Source: Tissierella sp.
Lineage (GTDB): Bacteria > Bacillota > Clostridia > Tissierellales > Tissierellaceae
Assembly: GCF_031460495.1 (NCBI RefSeq)
Contig: NZ_JAVKTS010000003.1
Span: forward strand, 248,001-312,000
DNA: 64,000 nucleotides
Direction: 5' to 3'
Shown here: positions 1 to 9,454 of the stretch, in pieces
Position numbering within the stretch: position 1 is the stretch's first letter
Layout of the letters: each line of letters opens with the position of its first letter
Program-made: the position numbers and the translations under genes
The notes under the pieces: generated by a model
Databases searched by the model: none
What the model saw: only the letters and a program-made list of their open reading frames with translations
What the model was told of the DNA's origin: nothing

Positions 1-409
1 ATATGCTTACGGATATACTATGATTAAATGTGTAGTCATCTTTTCTATGAAGTAACCTTAATTGAGTAAGGATATCCCTCTCCTTAGATACCTCTATTGC
101 AAAACCTTCCATCTCATTAAACACTTCATCTACTTCTACATGATTCCCATTTCTAATATCATCAAATAAGCTATCCAATTTTTCTTCAACTCTAGAATAA
201 GAAACCATTAATTCTTGATTATAAGTATAACTATTCATTTGTTCTTTTATACAAATGGTATCTATTCCATAGATAGATAACTTTCTAATCAGGGATTTTG
301 TCATCACTGTATTTTGAGCTATTAATACTACTCCTGTTTTTTGATTGATTACATCATTTTCAACAATCATACCAATCTCTAATTCATTAACAGTTAGGAC
401 TTTAGGCAT
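1..409 (-). CDS. HD-GYP domain protein, C-terminus beyond window edge
   Basis: Partial gene: 136 codons are visible from the ATG at 409, after a good ribosome site (GGAG, 411-420 region), and the frame runs open off the window edge. The start reads MPKVLTVNELEIGMIVENDV. It parallels the N-terminal region of the complete HD-GYP protein at 6073-7110, including the shared stretch ending in RLLH(R/K)KDDYTF(N/D)HS just before the HD core. HD-GYP proteins usually hydrolyse cyclic di-GMP; here the catalytic HD and GYP motifs lie outside the window, so activity cannot be judged. It is probably a paralogue of the 6 kb gene, the two flanking the signalling cluster. Confidence 0.85.
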   Translation of the reverse strand, partial: MPKVLTVNELEIGMIVENDVINQKTGVVLIAQNTVMTKSLIRKLSIYGIDTICIKEQMNSYTYNQELMVSYSRVEEKLDSLFDDIRNGNHVEVDEVFNEMEGFAIEVSKERDILTQLRLLHRKDDYTFNHSISVSI

Positions 410-481
410 TTTCTCACTCCCAAGACAATATATGGTAATTATTATATCACACTATCTATTATCAAAATAGGGTATAAAGTC

Positions 482-883
482 TTATTTTTTGACAAACTTT
501 CCTATTTCTTGATCCATCTTGCCTACATGCAATATGAGCCATTTTATAAGCTTTACGCCAAACTCTTGTACCTTTTCCTCTGAATATCCATCTTGTTGAA
601 ATAGCTCAATATGTGTATTAATCCATTCTTTGAATTTTCTATGGGTGTTCATATGTATTGTTACATCTGGATAGTTAATTTCCTTCATATAGGCTTCTTC
701 ACCATCAAAATGAAAAACTACATATTCTTGCATAAATGCCATTGTCTTTTTGACTTGCTCTAATTTTGCTTCCCAACTTCTCTCATTCTGAATAACTTCT
801 ATAAAATCTTCAGCTCGCTTGAAAAGTTCTTTGTGTTGCTCATCTATTAGCATTACACCTACTTTGTACTTATCTTTCCACAT
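482..883 (-). CDS. Bacteriohemerythrin
   Basis: This 133-residue single-domain hemerythrin should form a four-helix bundle with a non-haem di-iron site that binds oxygen. All seven expected iron ligands can be seen: His17, His58, Glu62, His77, His81, His119 and Asp124. Length is typical for a free-standing bacteriohemerythrin, and there is no signal peptide or fused sensor domain, so it is cytoplasmic. It sits between a chemoreceptor and an HD-GYP protein. In anaerobes such proteins are linked to oxygen sensing, transport or protection; which applies here is not decided by the sequence. Confidence 0.95.
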   Translation of the reverse strand: MWKDKYKVGVMLIDEQHKELFKRAEDFIEVIQNERSWEAKLEQVKKTMAFMQEYVVFHFDGEEAYMKEINYPDVTIHMNTHRKFKEWINTHIELFQQDGYSEEKVQEFGVKLIKWLILHVGKMDQEIGKFVKK

Positions 884-1020
884 TATGGAGTTCTCCTCTT
901 TCTTTAGTAATATTAGTTATGTACTTTCATATTTACCCATAATTCGTCAAAGCATAACATGGATCCTAAAATATAATCATTTCATAAGGTCTTAGACTCT
1001 GAGTATTTATTCTAATTAAA

Positions 1021-1065
1021 TAAAAAAACTTCTATGTCTAATATAGATAATTAAACATAGAAGTT
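1021..1065 (-). terminator. Rho-independent terminator of the chemoreceptor gene
   Basis: A perfect 11-bp inverted repeat (1027-1037 with 1055-1065) starts 6 bp beyond the chemoreceptor stop codon. On the minus strand it is followed by a run of T (the A run at 1022-1028). Confidence 0.85.
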
Positions 1066-1071
1066 ATGAAA

Positions 1072-3060
1072 CTAGACCTTAAATCTATTAATAACGGTTT
1101 GTAGATTCTGCGCTAAGTTTGCTAATTCCTCACTAGCACTTGCAATTTCTTCTATAGAAGAAGATTGTTCTTCCATAGCTGCTGTTACTTCTTCAGTGGC
1201 TGCGGAATTTTCTTCTGCAATGGCGGAAAGGTTTTGCAAGGTGTCCAGTATTTCATTTTTCATCTTTTCCATTTCTTTTCCAGAAGAATTTAATACTTCA
1301 ACTTCATTTTCTGATTCTTTCATAGCTTCTGATATTAATATATATTTATCCTTATTGTCTATTACACTCTTTGTTTGTTCATCAGTTATGCTAGCCAGTT
1401 TTTCCATTGTTATTACAGCATCTTGAGAATTTCTTTGCAAATCATTCACCATTTGGTCAATATCCATTGTTGAAGATGAGGATTGCTCCGCTAATTTTCT
1501 AATTTCTTCTGCTACTACGGCAAATCCCCTTCCTGCATCTCCTGCTCTTGCTGCTTCAATAGCAGCATTTAAAGCTAGTAAATTGGTTTGCTCTGCAATA
1601 GAGGCAATTACATTACTAGCCTGTCCAATTTTACCAGAGCTTTCATTTGTTTTTAGAATAACTTCGTAGATTGCCTTTGATGCGTTATTGCTTTCTTCTG
1701 TTATTTTAGATAAGTTGTCAATTTCTTTTAAACCTTCATTTACGACTTCTGTTACCTTATTCGATGCACTGGTTAAATTTTTCATATGATTTTGGTCTTC
1801 TTCAATGATATCTCCTAATAAAATAGCCTTTGATGAACCTTCTTCTGTATTTCTAGCTTGATCAGATGCACCTATAGCTATTTCTTCTGCAGTTTTTGCA
1901 ACCTCTTCAGATGCAATAGCTGATTGTTGTGTAGTGGCTGTTAATTCTTCAGATGTAGCAGCCACTTGTTCTGAGGACTGGTCAATTTCTTTTACAATCT
2001 GTCTGAGGCTATCTGTTAGCTTTTGCAATCCTATTGCTAAAGAACCAATTTCATCTTTCTTTTTAAGAAAAACTTCAGGAATATCTTGTGTAAGGTCAAG
2101 ACTAACTATTTTTTCTGAATGCTGTACTGCCATAATAATTGGTTTTGCAATTACATTTCCTATAAAATATGTGGCACAAACACTTATCAATAAAATGATA
2201 GATACAGCTATTATAATACCATTTCGCATTGTAGGAATTGCATCCAATACCTCTTCTTCATTAGCTGTAATAACTAGTATCCAGTCGCTTCCTTCTATAG
2301 GTGTATATCCAGCATATAAGTCATTTCCTTCAAAGAAATAATCACTGACTCCGGTTTTTTCTGCAAGCATTCTTTCAAATAATGTAGCTACTGATTGTTG
2401 GTTTTTATCGTTTTTCGCTTCCTCAATTGGGTTGTATTGATTAGCTACTCTATCTCTATTAGGATGAGCAACTACTATACCTTTGCTATTAATTATATAT
2501 GCATAGCTCTTCTCTCCGAATTTAACATCATCTGTTATATTACTTAATTCCTTTTCATCTCTACGACCAATTAAGGCTCCAACTACTCTACCTCCACTTT
2601 CAATAGGAGTAGCAAACATCATTACAATTTCATTGGTCACTTTGCTAACCATAATATCAGATACATTTGTCTCACCTTTTAAAGCTCTTTTTACATATTC
2701 TCTCTCCCCTAGTTGGGATGTGGATCCATCTGAATAACGAGCAGTTCCATTAGTATCTACTATCCCAAGTTCAAGGAAGTTTGTTCTTTGTAATTGTCTT
2801 TGTAATGCGGGTCTTTGTAATATCCAATCCATACTTTGAATATCTTGCATTCCAGCTATAACTATTAAGTTTTGTTTCTGTGTTTCGATTCTACTCTCAG
2901 CAACCCTTGCACTCTCAAAAACTATTGTCTCAAGCCCAAGCTCTGCCTCATGAATAAGTGTATCACTGGCTCTCCCCACAGAGATAACACCTACGGTAAT
3001 AGATGATAATAAAACCAATACGGAAAAATACACAACAAGTTTTGTTTTAATACTTTTCAT
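1072..3060 (-). CDS. Methyl-accepting chemotaxis protein with dCache-type sensor
   Basis: A 662-residue transmembrane chemoreceptor. A membrane segment at about 7-29 is followed by a large extracellular sensor of the double-Cache type (about 35-275), a second membrane segment (about 283-305), a HAMP linker and a long cytoplasmic coiled-coil signalling domain. The conserved hairpin tip is plain ([20 protein letters not shown], about residue 490-510). It should report an unidentified small ligand to CheA/CheW, which are not in the window. The start has a strong GAGGAGGG ribosome site. It has its own terminator, so it is probably monocistronic. Confidence 0.96.
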   Translation of the reverse strand: MKSIKTKLVVYFSVLVLLSSITVGVISVGRASDTLIHEAELGLETIVFESARVAESRIETQKQNLIVIAGMQDIQSMDWILQRPALQRQLQRTNFLELGIVDTNGTARYSDGSTSQLGEREYVKRALKGETNVSDIMVSKVTNEIVMMFATPIESGGRVVGALIGRRDEKELSNITDDVKFGEKSYAYIINSKGIVVAHPNRDRVANQYNPIEEAKNDKNQQSVATLFERMLAEKTGVSDYFFEGNDLYAGYTPIEGSDWILVITANEEEVLDAIPTMRNGIIIAVSIILLISVCATYFIGNVIAKPIIMAVQHSEKIVSLDLTQDIPEVFLKKKDEIGSLAIGLQKLTDSLRQIVKEIDQSSEQVAATSEELTATTQQSAIASEEVAKTAEEIAIGASDQARNTEEGSSKAILLGDIIEEDQNHMKNLTSASNKVTEVVNEGLKEIDNLSKITEESNNASKAIYEVILKTNESSGKIGQASNVIASIAEQTNLLALNAAIEAARAGDAGRGFAVVAEEIRKLAEQSSSSTMDIDQMVNDLQRNSQDAVITMEKLASITDEQTKSVIDNKDKYILISEAMKESENEVEVLNSSGKEMEKMKNEILDTLQNLSAIAEENSAATEEVTAAMEEQSSSIEEIASASEELANLAQNLQTVINRFKV

Positions 3061-3223
3061 TTTAGCCCTCCTCTTTAGTTTTAATAACTTTAGTTTCTTT
3101 TAATGGTTTGCTACAATATTCACAATTTCTGATATCTTTCTTCCATATTATATATTACTGTTGTAAAATCATTGTTGTATTTTGTAAATTTAATGTAAAA
3201 GACAACCTATATTTATAGGTTGC

Positions 3224-5149
3224 CTAAAATTCACTATTATTGATTTCTTTGAGTTTGTACATAGCTATATTAAATTCACTCTTTAATTCTTTAAATAATT
3301 CCTTTATTACATAGATATCTTTATTCTTTATATTGTCTTTCATCTTTTCTAATACACTGACAATATTACATCCACCAAAATTAGATATACTACCTTTTAA
3401 CTTATGAATCTGCTTACTTAGCTCTTTCCAGTCTTCTTTCTCTATAAATACATCTATATTACCCAAATGTTCTTTTTTATAATCATCACTAACCACATCT
3501 TCTATTATCTCTTTTAGCATATCCTTATCCCCATCTATCCTATCTAGTAACTGTCTAATATTGATGTCTTCTGTTTTCCCTTGGCTTGCCATTACATCAA
3601 TTATAGTTTGATAGACTACATTTGATCTAATTGGTTTTGAAATATATCCATCCATACCAATCTCCAGACCTCTTTCTTTATCTTCCTTCATTGCCGAAGC
3701 TGTTAGAGCAATTATAGGAATATGTCCCCCCCTTATCTTTTCTCTTTCTCTGATAATCCTTGTCACTTCAAATCCATTTATTTCTGGCATACAGATATCC
3801 ATTAAAATTATATCTATACTATTGTTTTCCAAACATTCTAATGCCTTCTTCCCATTTGATGCAAGATTTACATTCCAATTGTTTTTCTCTAATATAGTTT
3901 TAATAATTTTTTGGTTTATCAAATCATCTTCAACAATGAGAATATTGAGTGGATAATAAATTTTATCTTTGTAATACCTATCTAAATCAGGAGATTTTGC
4001 ATTAGCGTCTTCTGATTCCCCCTTTAGAAACTTCAAATTAAAACTAAATATGCTCCCTTCTCCTTCTTGTGATTTCACTTCTATATTTCCCCCCATAAGC
4101 TCAAGGAGTTTTTTTGAAATTCTAAGCCCTAGACCAGTCCCCCCATATGTATTTGCATCTGATGAGTCCAATTGATTAAAACTTTCAAAGATCCAATCTA
4201 TCTTTTCATTAGGTATCCCTATTCCCGTATCTATTATAGCAAACCTAAATTCTACAGTTTCTGCATCTTCGTAGTTCTTATCTACCTCAAGACTGACAGA
4301 CCCTTCTTCAGTAAATTTTATTGCATTTCCAATAATATTAAATAGTATCTGATTTAATCTATCTAAATCCCCAATAATATTATCAGGAAACACTTGATTT
4401 ATTCTATAGTAAAATTCCAAGCCCTTTTTATTTGCCTGTAATTTAAAATATTTATCTATGTCACTAAGATATTTTGATAAATTAAATCTATTATTCATTT
4501 GTTGGATTTTTCCAGCTTCTATTTTAGACATATCTAATACATCATTTATAATTGATAGAAGCCTGTCTGCAGAAAATTTCAACATATCAATATATTCATT
4601 TTGCTTACTATCTGTCTCTGTATCTTCTAATAATTCTATGAGGCAAATAATTCCGTTCATGGGGGTACGTATTTCATGACTCTTCTTTGCTAAGAATTTA
4701 GTTTTTAACATACTTAACTCTTCTGCCTTATTTTTTGCTCTGTCTAACTCCTTTTGATACTCCATCATAGTTGTAATATCCTTGAAAGATAATATTACTC
4801 CTTCTATGCCTCTATCTGCATTGAGCAAAGGTGTCGCAGTTATAAGAAAATATATAACTTGTTCCTTTAATTTATATTGAACTTCATAAGTATAATAGTC
4901 TTCGCCACTTTTTATTTTTGCCATAGGACAATCCATTGAATTACAAATGGGATATGTAAAGAATTTATAGCATTTTTGATTTAACAATTCACCTTTTGCT
5001 ACTCCAAATAAATTTAGCAACCTTTTATTAACCTCGATTATATTAGAGCAATTATCTATTATACACATTCCATCTGCTGCATTCTCAAATATCTGTTCTA
5101 ATAGGATATATGCATTTTTTAGTTGTTCTTCACTCTTTATTTTAATCAA
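3224..5149 (-). CDS. Hybrid sensor histidine kinase (PAS-HisKA-HATPase-REC-Hpt)
   Basis: A cytoplasmic hybrid kinase with no membrane segment. An upstream ATG at 5173 lacks a ribosome site, whereas GAGGTG at 5156-5161 is ideally placed for the TTG at 5149, so I choose that start (641 residues). Numbered from the longer ATG, the order is: PAS domain (about 25-140) with Cys68, Cys77 and Cys82; phospho-acceptor His166 in SHEIRTPMNG; the N box near 283; G boxes DTGIGIP (315-321) and GGTGLGL (344-350); a receiver domain with Asp459; and an Hpt domain with His590. The full internal phosphorelay is therefore present. The PAS cysteines could bind a cofactor (speculation). The divergent response regulator is the likely partner or final output. 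Confidence 0.93.
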   Translation of the reverse strand: MIKIKSEEQLKNAYILLEQIFENAADGMCIIDNCSNIIEVNKRLLNLFGVAKGELLNQKCYKFFTYPICNSMDCPMAKIKSGEDYYTYEVQYKLKEQVIYFLITATPLLNADRGIEGVILSFKDITTMMEYQKELDRAKNKAEELSMLKTKFLAKKSHEIRTPMNGIICLIELLEDTETDSKQNEYIDMLKFSADRLLSIINDVLDMSKIEAGKIQQMNNRFNLSKYLSDIDKYFKLQANKKGLEFYYRINQVFPDNIIGDLDRLNQILFNIIGNAIKFTEEGSVSLEVDKNYEDAETVEFRFAIIDTGIGIPNEKIDWIFESFNQLDSSDANTYGGTGLGLRISKKLLELMGGNIEVKSQEGEGSIFSFNLKFLKGESEDANAKSPDLDRYYKDKIYYPLNILIVEDDLINQKIIKTILEKNNWNVNLASNGKKALECLENNSIDIILMDICMPEINGFEVTRIIREREKIRGGHIPIIALTASAMKEDKERGLEIGMDGYISKPIRSNVVYQTIIDVMASQGKTEDINIRQLLDRIDGDKDMLKEIIEDVVSDDYKKEHLGNIDVFIEKEDWKELSKQIHKLKGSISNFGGCNIVSVLEKMKDNIKNKDIYVIKELFKELKSEFNIAMYKLKEINNSEF

Positions 5150-5263
5150 ATATTTCACCTCAAAATTTTTCATCTAAAAATACAATCATTAAACATTTTT
5201 CTATAATTATACCATCTTTCTACTTTCTTTAAACTAATCCACTTTTTGTCTTTTATGGCTGTT

Positions 5264-5292
5264 TTGACTAAAGTAATTTCTTGGATTATAAT
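5264..5292 (+). promoter_or_regulatory. Sigma-A promoter of the response regulator
   Basis: TTGACT (5264-5269) and TATAAT (5287-5292) are exactly 17 bp apart, and lie upstream of the only plus-strand gene. The kinase gene runs the other way from the same gap and has a TATAAT-like -10 at 5206-5211 with a weak -35. Confidence 0.8.
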
Positions 5293-5332
5293 GAAATAAT
5301 GACTTTAATCAAATAACATGGAGGAAGTAATT

Positions 5333-6025
5333 ATGGAAAATCAAGTACTAATAGTTGAAGATGATATTATAAATTTAAAACTCTTAAATTCAGGATTAAG
5401 TAAATATGGGTTTGATGTATTAAAAGCAAAGACTGGAAAAGAAGCTATAGAGCTGCTAGATGATCATAAAATAGTTGCGTCTATACTTGATTTAAATCTC
5501 CCAGATACCAATGGATTTGAACTACTAAAGTATATTAGAAATCATCCAATTCACAAAGATTCTGCCATATTAATAGTTACAGAAAATGATGATAAGTTGG
5601 ATACTATCCTAGGTCTTGAAATGGGAGCAGATGATTATATAACAAAACCATTTCATCGCAGAGAACTAATAGCTAGATTAAAATCAGCCATAAGGAGAGT
5701 TGGAAGTATTATCAATAAAACTTGCATTCTAATAGCTATCTATGATTTGAAAATAGATATGGAGAGAAGAACAGTTATGAAAGATAATGAGATTATAAAC
5801 CTATCCTTTAAGGAATTTGAGATATTATATTTGTTAGCATCTAATCCTGGTAAGGTCATATCTAGACAAACCATATTAGATACAATGGGAGGTATAGATT
5901 ATAGTCCAGACACTAGAGTTGTAGATATGCATATTTCTTCTATTAGAAAAAAACTTAGGGATACAAAAACACAAAAACAATATATTGATACTGTTAATAG
6001 CGTTGGTTATCGTTTTAGACAATGA
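5333..6025 (+). CDS. OmpR/PhoB-type response regulator
   Basis: A two-domain transcription regulator of 230 residues. The first in-frame ATG (5318) overlaps the sequence that forms the GGAGG ribosome site, so the ATG at 5333, 8 bases beyond it, is the start. The receiver domain has the acidic pair EDD near the N-terminus, the phospho-acceptor Asp53 in LDLNLPDTNG, a conserved Thr in IVTEND and the Lys of TKPFHRRE. The C-terminal winged helix ends in the usual GYRFR. It is the sole plus-strand gene here and diverges from the hybrid kinase, which suggests the Hpt domain of that kinase phosphorylates it (inference). Confidence 0.94.
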   Translation: MENQVLIVEDDIINLKLLNSGLSKYGFDVLKAKTGKEAIELLDDHKIVASILDLNLPDTNGFELLKYIRNHPIHKDSAILIVTENDDKLDTILGLEMGADDYITKPFHRRELIARLKSAIRRVGSIINKTCILIAIYDLKIDMERRTVMKDNEIINLSFKEFEILYLLASNPGKVISRQTILDTMGGIDYSPDTRVVDMHISSIRKKLRDTKTQKQYIDTVNSVGYRFRQ

Positions 6026-6057
6026 AAAAGGCAATATCTACTATAATAGTTATCGCC
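6024..6057 (-). terminator. Possible terminator of the downstream HD-GYP gene
   Basis: An imperfect hairpin (arms about 6030-6041 and 6046-6057, 9 of 12 positions paired) is followed on the minus strand by TTTTTC. It lies just past the HD-GYP stop and next to the end of the convergent response regulator. The imperfect stem keeps confidence low. Confidence 0.4.
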
Positions 6058-6072
6058 CTGAGTTTGTATTAA

Positions 6073-7110
6073 TTAAATTATGATGTCTAATATTTCAACA
6101 TCTTGTTCCTTTTGAAAATCAATAAACTCTTCTCCTACTTTAACCATTGGCTTAGTCTCGTCTTGAGGGTGTATATACACTATTACCCCCGTTGTACCGT
6201 TACTTAGCAATACCTTATTACCAACATAGAATTTAGATATGTTCTTCAAGAATATCTGAGTAATATAAGGATCTAATGAAGAAAAACTCTCTCTTCTTAA
6301 ACAATCCGCTGCCCTAAGTGGTGAATCCTTATCTTTATATACTCTTCTAGATGTAATTGCATGATATATATCACATATAGCTATTATTTTTGCAAATTCA
6401 TGAATTTTATCTCCCTTAACACCATTTGGATACCCTGAACCGTCAATCCTTTCATGATGTTGTAATACTCCCAGTAAAATATCATCGTTGAATTTATTAG
6501 TCTGTGCAAGCATCTCATAGCTATAATAAGAATGCTTTTGCATTATTGAAGATTCTTCCTCAGTCAATTTGCCTGGCTTTTTAACTATTTCATCTGGAAC
6601 TCTAAGCTTTCCAATATCATGAAATAATCCTGCAATTGATAAATCTAAGATCTTTTCTTCTGAATAATCTAACCATTTCCCAAGAGCTATGGCTAATACA
6701 CTCACACCTAGACTATGGTCAAAAGTATAATCATCTTTCTTATGAAGTAGCCTCATTTGTGTCATTATATCTCTCTCAGAAGAAATCGCATTTACAAAAT
6801 ACTCCATTTCCTTTTCTATATTTTCTGATTGTATGTTCTTACCGCTTTCAACCTCAGTAAATATATTATCTAAAGATTTTTCTACTTTAGAATATTCCTT
6901 TGCTAGTTTTTCATTTTTCCATCCTTCTGGTATTACCTCATCTCTAATAAATATAGTTCTTACTCCATTCATGACTAGTTTGTCAATATAAGCTCTTGTC
7001 ATTGCAGTTCCACTTGGTACTAGAATTGCTCCAGTTTTACCATCCATTAAGTCTCTATCCAAAACCATGCCTATATCTACTTTATCAATACTCATTAGTT
7101 TACTCAACAT
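6073..7110 (-). CDS. HD-GYP domain protein, probable cyclic di-GMP phosphodiesterase
   Basis: A 345-residue protein with an N-terminal region (about 1-120) shared with the partial gene at position 1, followed by a complete HD-GYP domain. FHDIGK carries the HD pair, and HHERIDGSGYPNG carries the His-His and GYP signature. A short C-terminal tail (about 290-345) looks like a small beta-domain. HD-GYP enzymes hydrolyse c-di-GMP to pGpG or GMP with a two- or three-metal site. There is no membrane segment and no receiver domain. The start has a GGGGGTG ribosome site. A long inverted repeat lies just upstream. Confidence 0.93.
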   Translation of the reverse strand: MLSKLMSIDKVDIGMVLDRDLMDGKTGAILVPSGTAMTRAYIDKLVMNGVRTIFIRDEVIPEGWKNEKLAKEYSKVEKSLDNIFTEVESGKNIQSENIEKEMEYFVNAISSERDIMTQMRLLHKKDDYTFDHSLGVSVLAIALGKWLDYSEEKILDLSIAGLFHDIGKLRVPDEIVKKPGKLTEEESSIMQKHSYYSYEMLAQTNKFNDDILLGVLQHHERIDGSGYPNGVKGDKIHEFAKIIAICDIYHAITSRRVYKDKDSPLRAADCLRRESFSSLDPYITQIFLKNISKFYVGNKVLLSNGTTGVIVYIHPQDETKPMVKVGEEFIDFQKEQDVEILDIII

Positions 7111-7122
7111 AGCACCCCCAAG

Positions 7123-7158
7123 CTAACTATATCACTATAGACTTGTCCATATAGTTAG
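7123..7158. repeat. 10-bp inverted repeat upstream of the HD-GYP gene
   Basis: CTAACTATAT (7123-7132) and its exact complement (7149-7158) flank a 16-base loop. The minus-strand hairpin lies just ahead of the HD-GYP ribosome site and lacks a T run, so it looks like a regulatory or protein-binding element rather than a terminator of the gene at 7213. Confidence 0.5.
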
Positions 7159-7212
7159 AATTAATGTTTCTTCCATGCCCATTTATGTTTAATAAATATT
7201 ATGAATGATTGC

Positions 7213-7518
7213 CTATTCTTCTTCTATTACACCCAGTTTTTTAAGAATCATATTATATCCTTCTGCACCATAGTTTAGTGACCTATTAATTCTACTTATT
7301 GTCGCGGTACTAGCTCCAGTTGCATTTTCTATCTCATTATAAGTCTTATTGGACTTAAGTAACTTTGCTACTTCCAGTCTTTGGGCTATTGCTTGGATTT
7401 CTTTTATTGTACATATATCTTCAAAAAACCTATAACATTCTTCTGGGTTATCTAGCTTAAGTACAGCCTCGAAAAATCCGTCAACTTGACTAGATTTTAT
7501 CTTTGAATTAAATTCCAT
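7213..7518 (-). CDS. YerC/YecD family TrpR-like regulator
   Basis: A 101-residue helical protein of the TrpR-related YerC/YecD family. The helix-turn-helix is in the C-terminal half (YNEIENATGASTATISRINR), followed by the characteristic SLNYGAEGY. Family members are small DNA-binding proteins without a widely agreed target. A strong AAGGAGG ribosome site precedes the ATG. It follows fhs, with a hairpin terminator between them, so some read-through expression is possible. Confidence 0.88.
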   Translation of the reverse strand: MEFNSKIKSSQVDGFFEAVLKLDNPEECYRFFEDICTIKEIQAIAQRLEVAKLLKSNKTYNEIENATGASTATISRINRSLNYGAEGYNMILKKLGVIEEE

Positions 7519-7540
7519 TTTTATCCTCCTTCAGTTATAA

Positions 7541-7564
7541 CAAAGGCTGGGGCTAAGCCCAGCC
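7541..7564 (-). terminator. Terminator after fhs
   Basis: GC-rich 7-bp stem (GGCTGGG 7545-7551 with CCCAGCC 7558-7564) followed on the minus strand by TTTGTT. The T run is weak, so it may be leaky into the regulator gene downstream. Confidence 0.7.
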
Positions 7565-7570
7565 ATCTTT

Positions 7571-9241
7571 TTAGAACAATCCTACAATTTCACCATTTGG
7601 TAATATATCTATATTGTTTGCAGCTGGAACTTTAGGTAATCCTGGCATTGTCATTATTTCTCCAGTTAAAGCTACTAAGAAACCAGCACCATTTGATACT
7701 TTTATATCTCTAACTGTAATCCTGAATCCTCTAGGTCTACCTAATAAAGTTGGATCATCGGAAAGAGAATATTGTGTTTTTGCCATACATATTGGTTTCT
7801 TATCTAAACCTAATTTTTCTATATTAGCTATTGTCTTTTCACAAGATTTTGTGAAGTCAACTCCATCTGCACCATAAACTTCTTTTGCTATTGCTTCTAT
7901 TTTAGCCTTAATTGAAGCTTCTACATCATATATAGGGCTGAATTTAGATTCTTTAGTTTCACATACCCTTACTACTGCCTCAGCCATAGCTATTCCGCCT
8001 TCTCCACCTTTGCCCCATACTTCTGATAGAACAGCCTCTGCTCCCAATTCTTTACATCTATTAAGAACATAGTCAACTTCAGCTTGAGTATCTGTTGGGA
8101 AGTTATTTAATGCAACTACTGCTGGTACTCCAAATTTATTTACATTTTCTATATGTTTCTCTAGGTTTTCAAATCCCTTAGCCAATGCATCTAGATTTTC
8201 TGTACCTAATTCATCCTTCTTAACTCCACCATTATATTTTAATGCTCTTACAGTAGCTACTATAACTGCTGCATCTGGTTTTAATCCACCAAATCTACAT
8301 TTAATATCAAAGAATTTTTCAGCACCTAAGTCTGCACCAAATCCTGCTTCAGTTACAGTATATTCTGCCATTTTTAATCCTAATTTTGTAGCTAACATGG
8401 AGTTACATCCATGAGCGATATTTGCAAAAGGTCCGCCATGTATAATTGCAGGCGTGTTTTCTAAAGTTTGAACAAGGTTAGGATTAACTGCATCTTTCAT
8501 AAGTAATGCAACTGCACCTTGAGCATTTAGGTCTTTAGCAAATACTGGACTTCCATCGAATTTATATGCAACTATTATTTCACCAACTCTAGCTTTTAAG
8601 TCTTCTAAATCTTTTGATAGACAGAAGATAGCCATAATTTCTGAAGCAACAGTTATATCAAATCCATCTTGTCTAGGCATTCCATTTGGTTTGCCACCTA
8701 ATCCTACGACAATATCTCTTAATGCTCTATCATTCATATCCATAACTCTTTTCCAAACAACTCTTCTTGGATCTATATTTAAAACATTTCCTTGATGGAT
8801 ATGGTTATCTAATAAGGCTGATATAAGATTATGTGCTGAAGTTATTGCATGGAAATCACCTGTAAAATGTAGGTTAATATCTTCCATAGGCACAACTTGG
8901 GAATATCCTCCACCAGCTGCTCCACCTTTAACTCCAAAACTCGGTCCAAGAGAAGGTTCTCTAAGAGCTGTTATGGCAGTTTTTCCTATCTTATTTAATC
9001 CCATTGAAAGACCTATATTAGTTGTAGTCTTTCCTTCTCCAGCTGGTGTAGGATTGATTGCCGTAACCAAAACTAATTTTCCATCTGGTTTGTCCTTCAT
9101 TTCTTCTAAAAGGCCTAAGGAAACTTTTGCCTTATACTTACCATAATGTATTAGTTTATCTTCATCAATTCCCAACTTTTCTGCCACCTGAGAAATTGGT
9201 AACATTTTCGCCTCTTGAGCGATTTGAACATCTGTTTTCAT
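7571..9241 (-). CDS. fhs: Formate--tetrahydrofolate ligase
   Basis: A 556-residue, full-length enzyme that joins formate to tetrahydrofolate using ATP, giving 10-formyl-THF. The nucleotide-binding loop is clear ([16 protein letters not shown], about 63-78), as are the conserved blocks [20 protein letters not shown] and [13 protein letters not shown]. In Clostridia it serves one-carbon metabolism, including acetogenic and glycine-linked routes. It lies directly downstream of the purine operon, whose PurN and PurH consume 10-formyl-THF, so the placement makes metabolic sense. A strong ribosome site (AAGGAGG) precedes the ATG. It has its own 210-bp upstream gap, so it is probably transcribed separately. 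Confidence 0.98.
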   Translation of the reverse strand: MKTDVQIAQEAKMLPISQVAEKLGIDEDKLIHYGKYKAKVSLGLLEEMKDKPDGKLVLVTAINPTPAGEGKTTTNIGLSMGLNKIGKTAITALREPSLGPSFGVKGGAAGGGYSQVVPMEDINLHFTGDFHAITSAHNLISALLDNHIHQGNVLNIDPRRVVWKRVMDMNDRALRDIVVGLGGKPNGMPRQDGFDITVASEIMAIFCLSKDLEDLKARVGEIIVAYKFDGSPVFAKDLNAQGAVALLMKDAVNPNLVQTLENTPAIIHGGPFANIAHGCNSMLATKLGLKMAEYTVTEAGFGADLGAEKFFDIKCRFGGLKPDAAVIVATVRALKYNGGVKKDELGTENLDALAKGFENLEKHIENVNKFGVPAVVALNNFPTDTQAEVDYVLNRCKELGAEAVLSEVWGKGGEGGIAMAEAVVRVCETKESKFSPIYDVEASIKAKIEAIAKEVYGADGVDFTKSCEKTIANIEKLGLDKKPICMAKTQYSLSDDPTLLGRPRGFRITVRDIKVSNGAGFLVALTGEIMTMPGLPKVPAANNIDILPNGEIVGLF

Positions 9242-9362
9242 GTTGATTCCTCCTTGAATAATATAATTAATACTACAATAAATAGATTGAGTATATACCT
9301 AAAAACATATACCCTATTTTGTCATAATTCAACAATTTGTCACAAATTTCATATACAGGAAT

Positions 9363-9390
9363 ATAATACTACACTATTATATAGTATTAT
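9363..9390. repeat. 9-bp inverted repeat in the fhs upstream region
   Basis: ATAATACTA (9363-9371) is perfectly complementary to 9382-9390. It lies about 120 bases upstream of fhs, between the purD terminator and the gene. It is AT-rich and may be an operator; no regulator can be assigned. Confidence 0.4.
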
Positions 9391-9424
9391 ATCAGAACAT
9401 AACAATTTTGGAAATCTTTTTAAT

Positions 9425-9454
9425 AATTAAAAAACAGGATAAATCCTGTTTTTT
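9425..9454 (-). terminator. Terminator of the purine operon
   Basis: A hairpin with arms AAACAGGA and TCCTGTTT (about 9432-9451) overlaps the purD stop codon and is followed on the minus strand by a T-rich run. It ends the purL-to-purD transcript. Confidence 0.8.

Noticed and set aside
5318-5332. Upstream ATG for the response regulator
   Set aside because: Its codons form the GGAGG ribosome site of the ATG at 5333.
9215-9430. Plus-strand 71-residue frame over the fhs promoter region
   Set aside because: No ribosome site, composition biased toward repeats of Asn/Thr/Ile, and it overlaps the fhs start.
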